Positions 7,844 through 13,014 of a stretch of DNA of 13,014 bases are shown here, piece after piece. The DNA is from Verrucomicrobiia bacterium (GTDB lineage Bacteria > Verrucomicrobiota > Verrucomicrobiae > Limisphaerales > UBA11358), in assembly GCA_030042375.1 (NCBI GenBank), contig JASHZU010000147.1, forward strand, positions 1 through 13,014, in the 5' to 3' direction. The notes beneath the pieces are model-generated. The model searched no databases. It saw only the letters and a program-made list of their open reading frames with translations, and had not been told where the DNA came from. How positions within the stretch are numbered: the stretch's first letter is position 1; each line of letters starts with the position of its first letter. A program made the translations under genes and the position numbers.

Positions 7844-8758
7844 TTAATGTGTATTTATGCGGTAAAACTCCACTCCCAGGTTGTTGTTGGTATGGTTAAG
7901 CGTGTCGATATTGCCATCGCCGGTAAGCGTCGTGGTATCCACCGGCCAGGTGTTGGTGCCGCCGAGCTGGTTCGTATAGCTCACGGCATATTGATTACCC
8001 ACGGTCGTGGTGAATTGGATGGCGCTCACGTTGCCGGAACGACTGACGCCGGTGACCAGGGATTGGCGCGGCCCGGCCACAAACGTCAAAACGCCGCTGC
8101 TGGTGATCGTAAATGTGCCAATCAGATTGTCCGGCGGTGAATTGGGATACACGGACGTCGGTTGAATCGCCCAAAAATCAAACGATCCGGGAATGCTTTG
8201 TTGGACGGTAAAGGCATTATGGCCGCCCAGGTTTTGGACGTTATTAAAGGTGCCGCCCGAAACGATGTAATCGTAAGAGGCGCCCTCATCAATACCCGAG
8301 GGCGAGATAGAATAGGCGTTGGTGGGAGTGACCGGCGCTGCGGACAAGTCGAATGGAGATATCGGCTTGTTCCCGATACCGGCGATAATGCCATGCAGGC
8401 CAGACCAGGCGGACGAACTGATATTATATGCCGTTGTATCAGGCTCAGTCCCGCTGACCCACACTGTTGGGATCTCATTGGTTGGGCTCGTGACTGCCAG
8501 CAGGATGATGTCCACACCCGTCAGGTCCGTGCCAAACTGGCTGGTGACCAGGCTGGAATTCCAGCCGGTGATGGTGGTAGTGTAGCCGTTGGTATGGCTG
8601 AGAATGTTGCTGACACTTCCCAAATCATACTCGATATCGTTGAATCCGTTTTCGCGAAAGACCAGCAGAAGGTCTCCGTCGTTGTACGACCATGCTCGCG
8701 CCAGCGGCGCTGCCAAAAGGGCCAGCAGGAAAACCGCCGGCAAAATTATTTTTTTCAT
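7844..8758 (-). CDS. Secreted protein of unknown function with C-terminal FYR-type module
   Basis: 304 residues; I do not recognise a characterised family. Residues 1-22 are a clear signal peptide (MKKIILPAVFLLALLAAPLARA). The next segment, YNDGDLLLVFRENGFNDIEYDLG (about 25-47), resembles the opening of many secreted PEP-CTERM-type proteins (GDL-LVFR-G--d-eydLG), but no PEP-CTERM tail or hydrophobic C-terminal anchor is present. The C-terminal roughly 75 residues, from about SAIQFTTTVGNQYAVSY to GVEFYRINTH, look like a small beta module common at the end of verrucomicrobial secreted proteins, and like the end of the pectinesterase at 2-1321. No catalytic motif was seen. It follows the PstS-like gene by 40 nt and precedes tpsB by 93 nt in the same direction, so it is probably co-transcribed with the secretion pair. 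The stretch before the ATG has no convincing Shine-Dalgarno sequence. Confidence 0.8.
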   Translation of the reverse strand: MKKIILPAVFLLALLAAPLARAWSYNDGDLLLVFRENGFNDIEYDLGSVSNILSHTNGYTTTITGWNSSLVTSQFGTDLTGVDIILLAVTSPTNEIPTVWVSGTEPDTTAYNISSSAWSGLHGIIAGIGNKPISPFDLSAAPVTPTNAYSISPSGIDEGASYDYIVSGGTFNNVQNLGGHNAFTVQQSIPGSFDFWAIQPTSVYPNSPPDNLIGTFTITSSGVLTFVAGPRQSLVTGVSRSGNVSAIQFTTTVGNQYAVSYTNQLGGTNTWPVDTTTLTGDGNIDTLNHTNNNLGVEFYRINTH

Positions 8759-8798
8759 AGCTTTTGGATTTGATATTTCTTTTTAAATGACTGCCGCT

Positions 8799-9890
8799 TC
8801 ATTGGAAAAAGCCCGGCAACGGCGAAATCTGCCCGCCATCGGAATACCGCTGGACTTCCAGTGAGGAATTCGGAACAAAATTTCCCAAGAAAATGGGATC
8901 CGTCGTTTGAAACACCTGGTTGGTGACGGATTGGTAAAAGACATTTATTACTGCCTGTTGGGCCGTCGAAGGTGCGCCGGTGCCACCTGTGGAAACATAA
9001 TAATAGTTTTCGTAGCCCCAAAGCGGATAGCTGCCGTTGATGACGTTCGTGATGGAATAGGAAACGCCCTCATAGGCAATTGGCCCCACACCCTTTTTGA
9101 TATTTTGAACTGCAACAGTGCCGATGGAGTTGGTGAGGACCAGCACGGTATTCGCCACCGCGCCACCCGAGGTCAAACCGGGATCGTCACTGGTATCCAG
9201 CACAGGTTGCCCCGAGGAATTGGTGAAGTAGGTATTGATTTGCGCCGCGTTATAGATGTTCAGGTCTATTTCCGTGCGGACTGCAGACTCATTGTTTCGC
9301 CCGACAAAATAAACAACGTTCGTGGAGGTGCCGCCATAATAGCTGGTGCCGAGGGTCGAAGTTTCCAAAGTCACGGCCTGTCGCTGCGTCAGGTTGGTAA
9401 TGGCGGCGGTGTCGAGAGAATTGGTGTTCTTGATATAAACTAGGGGTACGACATAGGTTGGCAGGGCCGTCAAGCCGGCGGAGGAGAATCCAACCGCTTC
9501 CGGGGAGGTAGCCGAATCTACGAAAGTAGGCACCTGGGAAGACGAAGTTCCAGAGGAGTAATTGGTGTCGTCAGAATTAGCTATCTGGGTGGTGAGCGCC
9601 TGGAGACCATCAATCGCGCCATTGTTGACATTGATATCCAGTGTTACCTGTCCAAATCCCGCCAAAGCGGCATTGGTAGGTGTTCCCACAAATTGGGCCA
9701 CCGTTGAAGAGCCGGCGCCTTTGATCGTGACCGTGGTGCCATTAAAGAAATTGGTCGCACGGTCGTAAATCACACTTTGGCTGGCGCTGCCGCCCAGGAT
9801 AAAGACTTCCACGTTTGCCCGCACCGCCGGCGCCAGGGCTGCTAACGCGAGGCCGGTAATAATTATTTTTTTAATTCTTGATGTTTTCAT
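8799..9890 (-). CDS. PstS-like secreted substrate-binding protein (PBP-like fold)
   Basis: 363 residues with an N-terminal signal peptide (MKTSRIKKIIITGLALAALAPAVRA, cut near residue 25). The features point to the phosphate-binding-protein (PstS/PBP-like) family: ILGGSASQSVIYDRAT at about 31-46, an AVGFSSAGLT segment, LPTYVVPLVYIKN at 143-155 (the PstS VVP strand), an AITNLTQRQA helix (about 163-172) and YPLWGYENYYYV at 288-299 (matching the YPI-Y-Y-YV end of PstS). The anion-binding loop, usually SGT or SGTR, reads NNESAVRT here (about 199-206), so phosphate binding is doubtful. No pstCAB genes are nearby. It is the first gene of the probable four-gene operon that ends in TpsB/TpsA. No Shine-Dalgarno sequence is apparent. 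The family call is by motif and order; the ligand is unknown. Confidence 0.75.
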   Translation of the reverse strand: MKTSRIKKIIITGLALAALAPAVRANVEVFILGGSASQSVIYDRATNFFNGTTVTIKGAGSSTVAQFVGTPTNAALAGFGQVTLDINVNNGAIDGLQALTTQIANSDDTNYSSGTSSSQVPTFVDSATSPEAVGFSSAGLTALPTYVVPLVYIKNTNSLDTAAITNLTQRQAVTLETSTLGTSYYGGTSTNVVYFVGRNNESAVRTEIDLNIYNAAQINTYFTNSSGQPVLDTSDDPGLTSGGAVANTVLVLTNSIGTVAVQNIKKGVGPIAYEGVSYSITNVINGSYPLWGYENYYYVSTGGTGAPSTAQQAVINVFYQSVTNQVFQTTDPIFLGNFVPNSSLEVQRYSDGGQISPLPGFFQ

Positions 9891-10054
9891 AGGTTCACAA
9901 TTTTTAGGCTTAGTTTTTTCGTTTGAAAAAATTACCGCGGTTGCGAGAGACAGCGCCGTCTGCCCCGGCAGGCAGCGGATTCCGCGACGTCAGTTCGACG
10001 ATGGAATCGGGCGATGTTTGGCCCGCTGTCTCATACGCAATCACACAGTCATAT

Positions 10055-10087
10055 TTCTTCTTTATTGAAGAACCTCCGGTGAACCGG
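10055..10087 (-). promoter_or_regulatory. Two adjacent dyads upstream of the PstS-like/TPS operon
   Basis: TTCTTC (10055-10060) and GAAGAA (10067-10072) form a 6-bp inverted repeat with a 6-bp spacer. Immediately next to it, CCGGT (10076-10080) and ACCGG (10083-10087) form a 5-bp inverted repeat with a 2-bp spacer. They lie 165-197 bp upstream of the PstS-like ATG, where an operator for the four-gene operon could sit. Short dyads are common by chance, so this is tentative. Confidence 0.3.
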
Positions 10088-10115
10088 TCAGCCCTCACAA
10101 ATTTCTTAAAAGCTG

Positions 10116-10140
10116 CTTCCCGCCTGCTTTGAAGCGGGGG
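10116..10140 (-). terminator. Possible weak terminator after cysK
   Basis: On the minus strand, shortly after the cysK stop, CCCGC/GCGGG (10134-10138 with 10119-10123) can pair around a 10-nt loop, and GCTTC/GAAGC pairing is an alternative. The downstream sequence is AAGCAGCTTTTAAG, with only a short T run, so termination strength is uncertain. Confidence 0.25.
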
Positions 10141-10144
10141 TTAT

Positions 10145-11122
10145 TCAACTGGCTGATAACAAACGGCTGATGTCGTCGCTTTCCACGCCAACATCGGCAA
10201 AAAGCCAGGTTGAAAGGTATCGCTCGGACGACGACGGCACGATGGCCACGATAGTCTTCCCCTTATTTTCGTGGCGTTTGGCCACTTGCAGCGCCGCCCA
10301 GACAATGGCGCCGCTGGAAATGCCGACAGGAATGCCGTCCAGTTGATTGACTTCTTTCGAAATCGGCCCCGAATCTTCTTCGGCAACCTTGATTGTCTCG
10401 TCCAAAATTTTTGTATTCAGGTTTTCGGGAATGAACCCCGCTCCAATACCTTGTAATTTATGCGGCCCCGGCTGCCCGCCGGAAATCACCGGCGATTTCA
10501 CCGGTTCAACCGCGATGGCTTTGAATGACGGCTTCAGCTTTTTAATCACCTCGCCCACACCGGTAATCGTTCCTCCCGTGCCCACGCCGGCGACGACAAT
10601 GTCCACGTTGCCATCGGTGTCGCGCCAAATTTCCTCCGCAGTGGTCTTGCGATGGATCTCGGGATTGGACGGATTGGAAAATTGCTGCAGGATAACGCTG
10701 TTAGGGATTTGCTTGTGCAATTCTTCCGCTTTGGCAATGGCGCCTTTCATACCTTTGGCCCCTTCCGTTAAAACCAGTTTCGCGCCGAGAATTTTCAGCA
10801 GCTTGCGGCGTTCGATGCTCATCGTTTCCGGCATCGTCAAAATCAAGGGCAGGCCCTTTGCCGCCGCGACAAAGGCCAGGGCAATCCCGGTATTACCGCT
10901 GGTCGGCTCAATCAGCACGGTCTCCGGCCCAATTTTTCCGCTGGCCAGGGCGTCATTAATCATCGCTACGCCAATGCGGTCCTTGACGCTGGACAGTGGG
11001 TTGAAGAATTCGAGCTTGAGCAACACGTCCGCCACGGCGCCGTGTTTTTTCGCTGTGCGGTTTAATCGCACCAGCGGGGTATTGCCGATGGTTTCGGTGA
11101 TGTTGTTATAGATACGCGGCAT
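10145..11122 (-). CDS. cysK: Cysteine synthase A (O-acetylserine sulfhydrylase)
   Basis: 325 residues, a normal length for CysK. It condenses O-acetyl-L-serine with sulfide to give cysteine, using pyridoxal phosphate, in the cytoplasm. The start ATG at 11122 matches the family N-terminus ([20 protein letters not shown]); the frame is open to 11206, but that would add 28 residues overlapping the upstream gene. Visible motifs: PLP lysine K47 in [11 protein letters not shown], the substrate loop TSGNTG at 74-79, the PLP-phosphate loop GTGGT at 181-185, [17 protein letters not shown] (about 214-230), GISSG at 267-271, and [10 protein letters not shown] near the end. The start follows the sulfate-binding-protein stop with only a 2-nt gap, so the two are almost certainly co-transcribed and perhaps translationally coupled. 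No strong Shine-Dalgarno sequence. CysM and cystathionine beta-synthase relatives are alternatives, but the KLQGIGAGF segment and the overall motif set favour CysK. Confidence 0.96.
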   Translation of the reverse strand: MPRIYNNITETIGNTPLVRLNRTAKKHGAVADVLLKLEFFNPLSSVKDRIGVAMINDALASGKIGPETVLIEPTSGNTGIALAFVAAAKGLPLILTMPETMSIERRKLLKILGAKLVLTEGAKGMKGAIAKAEELHKQIPNSVILQQFSNPSNPEIHRKTTAEEIWRDTDGNVDIVVAGVGTGGTITGVGEVIKKLKPSFKAIAVEPVKSPVISGGQPGPHKLQGIGAGFIPENLNTKILDETIKVAEEDSGPISKEVNQLDGIPVGISSGAIVWAALQVAKRHENKGKTIVAIVPSSSERYLSTWLFADVGVESDDISRLLSAS

Positions 11123-11124
11123 AA

Positions 11125-12153
11125 TTAATTGTTGGTTTGGTTCTCGTAGTAGATTTGGTCGAAAATTCCCCCGTCGGAAAAATGCAGCTGCTGTGCCTTT
11201 TGCCAACTGCCCGCAACCTCATCCACGGTCAATAGTTCCAGGGGCTTGTAACGGGTGGAATATCTTCCGAGAACGGTTTCGTTTTCCGGACGGAAAAAAT
11301 GCTGTGCCGCGAGTTCCTGCCCCTGGTCGCTGAAGAGATAATCAAGATAAGCGCGCGTGACTGCTTCGTTGTTATGGTGCTCCACAAACCGGTCCACCCA
11401 TGCCACTGGGTTTTCAGCGGCGATGCTTACTCGCGGCAGGATCACTTCAAACTGTTCTTTAGGAAATTGCTTTTGCAACAGAGCGGCCTGGCTTTCAAAC
11501 GTGAGCAAAACGTCGCCAATGCCTTCGCCGACAAAGGTGTTTGTTGCGCCATTGCCGTCGGAATCCAGGGTGAACACATGCTCATATAGCTTTGTGACAA
11601 AATCACGCGCCTGTTTCTCGTTCCCGTGAGGCCCCTTTAGTGCATATCCCCAAGCCGCCAAATAACTGTAACGGCCATCGTCGGAAGTTTTTGGGCTGGA
11701 AGTTACCACGGTGATGTTCGGACGAATGAGGTCGTCCCAGTTTCTGACGTCCCGGGGATTGCCCTTGCGAACAACGAATACGATCGTTGAGATATAAGGA
11801 ACGCTCTTGTTCGGCAGTCGCGCCGCCCAGTTCGCTTCCAGTAATCGCGACTTGCGATAAAGAACATCAACATCGTCCGACCGGTCGAATGTCACGACAT
11901 CTGCATCCACCTCATTGATGACCGATTGCGCCTGCCCGCCTGAGTCCCCATAGGATTGATTGATGATGACTGTCTGCCCGGTTTTCTCCTTCCAATAAGC
12001 CGCGAAGGCTGCGTTATAATCCTGGTAAAAACCCTGCGTGAAGTCCGAGGAGACGTTGAGAATTTTTACTTTGGAGGCGAGGGCAGCGCTGTCGGATAAA
12101 AGCCACACCGCCGCAATGAAAGCTAAAACAATTTTTTGAACCGGATTCCGCAT
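11125..12153 (-). CDS. sbp: Sulfate (or thiosulfate) ABC transporter periplasmic substrate-binding protein
   Basis: 342 residues with a signal peptide (residues 1-27, [19 protein letters not shown] to ALA, then SKVKILNVS). It matches the Sbp/CysP family throughout: [24 protein letters not shown] (about 65-88), [16 protein letters not shown] (118-133), [16 protein letters not shown] (165-172), [15 protein letters not shown] (202-216), and the C-terminal [15 protein letters not shown]. Such proteins bind sulfate or thiosulfate in the periplasm and deliver it to CysT/CysW/CysA. Sbp and CysP cannot be separated by eye. No permease or ATPase gene lies in the window; instead cysK follows by 2 nt and a YezD-like gene precedes it. 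The start at 12153 has no Shine-Dalgarno sequence. A perfect GGAGG with an ATG at 12175 lies just upstream, but that ATG is one base out of frame across a run of eight A. Confidence 0.94.
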   Translation of the reverse strand: MRNPVQKIVLAFIAAVWLLSDSAALASKVKILNVSSDFTQGFYQDYNAAFAAYWKEKTGQTVIINQSYGDSGGQAQSVINEVDADVVTFDRSDDVDVLYRKSRLLEANWAARLPNKSVPYISTIVFVVRKGNPRDVRNWDDLIRPNITVVTSSPKTSDDGRYSYLAAWGYALKGPHGNEKQARDFVTKLYEHVFTLDSDGNGATNTFVGEGIGDVLLTFESQAALLQKQFPKEQFEVILPRVSIAAENPVAWVDRFVEHHNNEAVTRAYLDYLFSDQGQELAAQHFFRPENETVLGRYSTRYKPLELLTVDEVAGSWQKAQQLHFSDGGIFDQIYYENQTNN

Positions 12154-12227
12154 GGATGATGCAATTTTTTTTCATGGGAACCTCCAGTTGTCTGGTCAGT
12201 GCCTTAAATTCTGTTGTTATTGTTCGT

Positions 12228-12428
12228 TCAGTTTTCTCGCGATGGTTTATCGTTTGATGTTTTTTCCAGTCTCACACGCTCCGTTTTCTCAATCTGGATA
12301 ACGCGCGAATCATGCACGACAATCTCAACGACTCCGTAACGGAGCGAACTGACATGTTGAATCACTAATTCCAGCCATTTAAGCTCATCACTACTCTTGC
12401 CTTTAAGGGCCTGAGATATATCACTCAT
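12228..12428 (-). CDS. YezD-like (DUF2292) small protein
   Basis: 66 residues. After a short helical N-terminus (DELKWLELVIQHVSSL, residues 14-29) comes YGVVEIVVHDSRVIQIEKTERVRL (31-54), which matches the YGSV-I-I-DGKIVQIE-E-KR core of the small YezD/DUF2292 family. The last 12 residues are polar and probably disordered. Function is unknown. From memory, YezD genes often sit beside sulfate uptake or cysteine genes, and that is what is seen here (sbp 74 nt downstream, then cysK); I cannot verify the association from the window. It is the first gene behind the promoter at 12563-12591. No clear Shine-Dalgarno sequence precedes the ATG. The match to the family is by core motif, so the call is fairly confident, not certain. 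Confidence 0.78.
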   Translation of the reverse strand: MSDISQALKGKSSDELKWLELVIQHVSSLRYGVVEIVVHDSRVIQIEKTERVRLEKTSNDKPSREN

Positions 12429-12453
12429 AGGATATTAAATAACTACTTTCACG

Positions 12454-12536
12454 GTCGCTATTTAAACGAAATAAAAACTCTTGCCAAAAAGCGACTGAAC
12501 ATCATTGCAAATAAAAACCTGATTATTTGTTGTCGC
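12454..12536 (-). promoter_or_regulatory. Structured 5' leader of the yezD-sbp-cysK transcript with competing stems
   Basis: On the minus-strand transcript three short elements occur in order: GCGAC (a, 12532-12536), GTCGC (b, 12491-12495), GCGAC (c, 12454-12458). Element b can pair with a, extended by AAC/GTT and enclosing an inner 7-bp hairpin CAAATAA/TTATTTG (12523-12529 with 12508-12514). It can alternatively pair with c, extended to 9 of 10 pairs using the T run next to b. The two pairings exclude each other, as in attenuators or riboswitches. No known riboswitch consensus was recognised, and the stems are short. Confidence 0.35.
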
Positions 12537-12544
12537 AGCAAAAT

Positions 12545-12561
12545 ACGACTTATCATGTCGT
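12545..12561 (-). promoter_or_regulatory. Operator-like dyad at the yezD-operon transcription start
   Basis: A perfect 5-bp inverted repeat, ACGAC (12545-12549) and GTCGT (12557-12561), with a 7-bp spacer, and an extra AAT/ATT at the flanks with one bulge. The predicted +1 of the promoter at 12563-12591 is near 12556, so a bound protein would block initiation. Its outer half-sites (ACGA-N9-TCGT) recur at 12722-12738. Confidence 0.5.
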
Positions 12562-12562
12562 T

Positions 12563-12591
12563 ATTAAACATCAACTCAAAGGCTATGTCAA
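12563..12591 (-). promoter_or_regulatory. Near-consensus sigma70 promoter for yezD-sbp-cysK
   Basis: On the minus strand a perfect -35 TTGACA (12586-12591) and a -10 TTTAAT (12563-12568, five of six matches) are separated by exactly 17 bp. Upstream, A-tracts in the TTTAAAAAAATCAAAAAAC stretch (12595-12613) resemble an UP element. The predicted start is near 12556, leaving a leader of about 128 nt before the yezD ATG at 12428. Confidence 0.72.
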
Positions 12592-12620
12592 TCAGTTTTT
12601 TGATTTTTTTAAATCCTTGG

Positions 12621-12644
12621 AAATGGGCGATATTTTGCCCATTT
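12621..12644. repeat. Perfect 8-bp hairpin in the divergent intergenic region
   Basis: AAATGGGC (12621-12628) and GCCCATTT (12637-12644) are exact reverse complements around an 8-nt A/T-rich loop. It sits 30 bp upstream of the -35 of the leftward promoter. No direct T run follows in either direction, so it is more likely a binding site or a stem than a terminator. Confidence 0.5.
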
Positions 12645-12721
12645 CGGCAGCCTAATGATTTTTCTTTAACTCGAAGGTGTTAGCGATTTTTAACCTTGTC
12701 GAGGAATTCACAAAAGCACGA

Positions 12722-12738
12722 ACGAGTATTACACTCGT
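12722..12738 (+). promoter_or_regulatory. Operator-like dyad upstream of the oxidoreductase gene
   Basis: ACGAGT (12722-12727) and ACTCGT (12733-12738) form a perfect 6-bp inverted repeat with a 5-bp spacer. A GCACGA (12716-12721) with TCGTGC (12735-12740) is an overlapping alternative pairing. It sits just before the first in-frame ATG of the right-hand gene, where a repressor site could control it. Confidence 0.5.
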
Positions 12739-12837
12739 GCAATGGTGGCAAAACTTAAGGACGGGATAATGGAGGAAGCTTTCCAGGTGGTCGGTAGTCT
12801 GCACGACTGGACTGATGACAGCGCGGACCGCCAAAAT

Positions 12838-13014
12838 ATGAAGGCGGTCTATCTGGAGAGAAAGGGCGGCGTTGAATCCTTGATTGCGGGCAAAATTCCC
12901 CGGCCGGATCCACAGGAAGGAGAGGTGTTGGTCAGGGTTCATGCAACTGCCGTCATGCCTTCTGAGTTCCAATGGTTTCCCACGTTCAGTCTGCCATTCG
13001 GCGAGCCGCGCCCC
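12838..13014 (+). CDS. MDR-family NADPH:quinone oxidoreductase / zinc-type alcohol dehydrogenase, N-terminal part
   Basis: Only the first 59 codons are inside the window. From the ATG at 12838 the protein reads MKAVYLERKGGVESLIAG, then PRPDPQEGEVLVRVHATAVMPSEF, the standard opening of the GroES-like domain of medium-chain dehydrogenases (MKAV, then P-P--GEVLVRV-A--V-P-E). These enzymes reduce quinones or interconvert alcohols and carbonyls with NAD(P)H in the cytoplasm. The usual N-H/D pair after the A-A-V segment is not clear (MPSEFQW), which suggests a quinone-reductase type over a zinc enzyme. The frame is open upstream, with further ATGs at 12742 and 12769; 12769 has AAGGA 7 nt before it and would add 23 residues. 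I chose 12838 because it fits the family N-terminus, but 12769 is a serious alternative. It is divergent from the sulfur operon. Confidence 0.8.
   Translation, partial: MKAVYLERKGGVESLIAGKIPRPDPQEGEVLVRVHATAVMPSEFQWFPTFSLPFGEPRP

Larger units (their letters stand above)
9891..10144. other. Intergenic region between cysK and the PstS-like gene
   Basis: No convincing gene. It contains an A/T stem next to the PstS-like start (TTTTTTC 9914-9920 with GAAAAAA 9925-9931), a small GC dyad CTGCC-CC-GGCAG (9960-9971), two operator-like dyads (10055-10072 and 10076-10087) and a weak terminator-like stem after cysK (10119-10138). I could not assign a clear -35/-10 pair on the minus strand. Short open frames on both strands have no recognisable protein features. 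Confidence 0.5.
12429..12837. other. Divergent intergenic regulatory region between yezD-sbp-cysK and the oxidoreductase
   Basis: About 400 bp without a certain gene. From left to right it holds a structured leader (12454-12536), an operator-like dyad (12545-12561), a sigma70-type promoter reading left (12563-12591) backed by A-tracts (12595-12613), a perfect 8-bp hairpin (12621-12644), and a second operator-like dyad (12722-12738). From 12694 the frame of the right-hand gene is already open, so its start may lie within this region. A plus-strand promoter could not be placed with confidence. Confidence 0.7.

Noticed and set aside
8665..8758. PEP-CTERM assignment for the 304-residue secreted protein
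   Set aside because: Only the N-terminal style is similar; the C-terminus has no PEP motif, no transmembrane segment and no basic tail.
10026..10055. PHO-box-like CTGTC and CAGTCAT repeats upstream of the PstS-like gene
   Set aside because: The spacing and sequence do not match the two CTGTCAT repeats 4 bp apart that define a PHO box.
9910..10132. Short open frames on both strands between cysK and the PstS-like gene
   Set aside because: They overlap each other on opposite strands, have no ribosome site, and lie in a region better explained as regulatory.
10347..11111. 254-residue plus-strand open frame
   Set aside because: Antisense to cysK, whose protein is unmistakable; no protein features of its own.
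11123..11206. Upstream start for cysK
   Set aside because: The added 28 residues are unlike CysK and overlap the sbp coding region.
12652..12972. 106-residue minus-strand open frame
   Set aside because: It is antisense to the recognisable oxidoreductase N-terminus and crosses the operator-like dyad.

Overview
The window most resembles a chromosomal segment of a Verrucomicrobiota bacterium, probably of the Pedosphaera/Limisphaerales type. This rests on several things: secreted proteins rich in Asn, Thr and Ser that end in a short FYR/RYY-type C-terminal module, an Ig-like domain fused to a carbohydrate-active enzyme, filamentous-haemagglutinin-type exoproteins, and start codons that mostly lack a clear Shine-Dalgarno sequence. 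The lineage is inferred from protein style, not from a marker gene.

Left edge, plus strand (1-1465): the 3' part of a secreted pectinesterase with an Ig-like domain and a C-terminal module, then tRNA-Arg(ACG) behind its own recognisable promoter. Centre, minus strand (1534-9890): four genes in one direction, in transcription order a PstS-like secreted substrate-binding protein, an unrecognised secreted protein, a TpsB outer-membrane transporter with a duplicated POTRA domain, and a 1336-residue TpsA exoprotein. Gaps are 40, 93 and 7 nt. The 93-nt gap holds a very strong hairpin with a GNRA-type loop. This looks like one two-partner-secretion operon carrying two additional exported proteins.

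Right part, minus strand (10145-12428): a small YezD/DUF2292-like protein, a periplasmic sulfate-binding protein and cysteine synthase A, which together suggest a sulfate-to-cysteine assimilation operon. It has a near-consensus sigma70 promoter, an A-tract UP-like element, an operator-like dyad at the start site and a leader with mutually exclusive stems. The sulfate permease and ATPase genes are not in the window. Right edge, plus strand: the N-terminus of an MDR-family quinone oxidoreductase/alcohol dehydrogenase, divergent from the sulfur operon.

The most notable observations are the four-gene two-partner-secretion cassette, the tandem POTRA duplication, the intercistronic hairpin, two 17-bp dyads with identical outer half-sites (ACGA-N9-TCGT) in the divergent intergenic region, and an SD-ATG-A8 site just upstream of, but one frame off from, the sulfate-binding protein. 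No CRISPR array, transposase, rRNA or integrase was seen.
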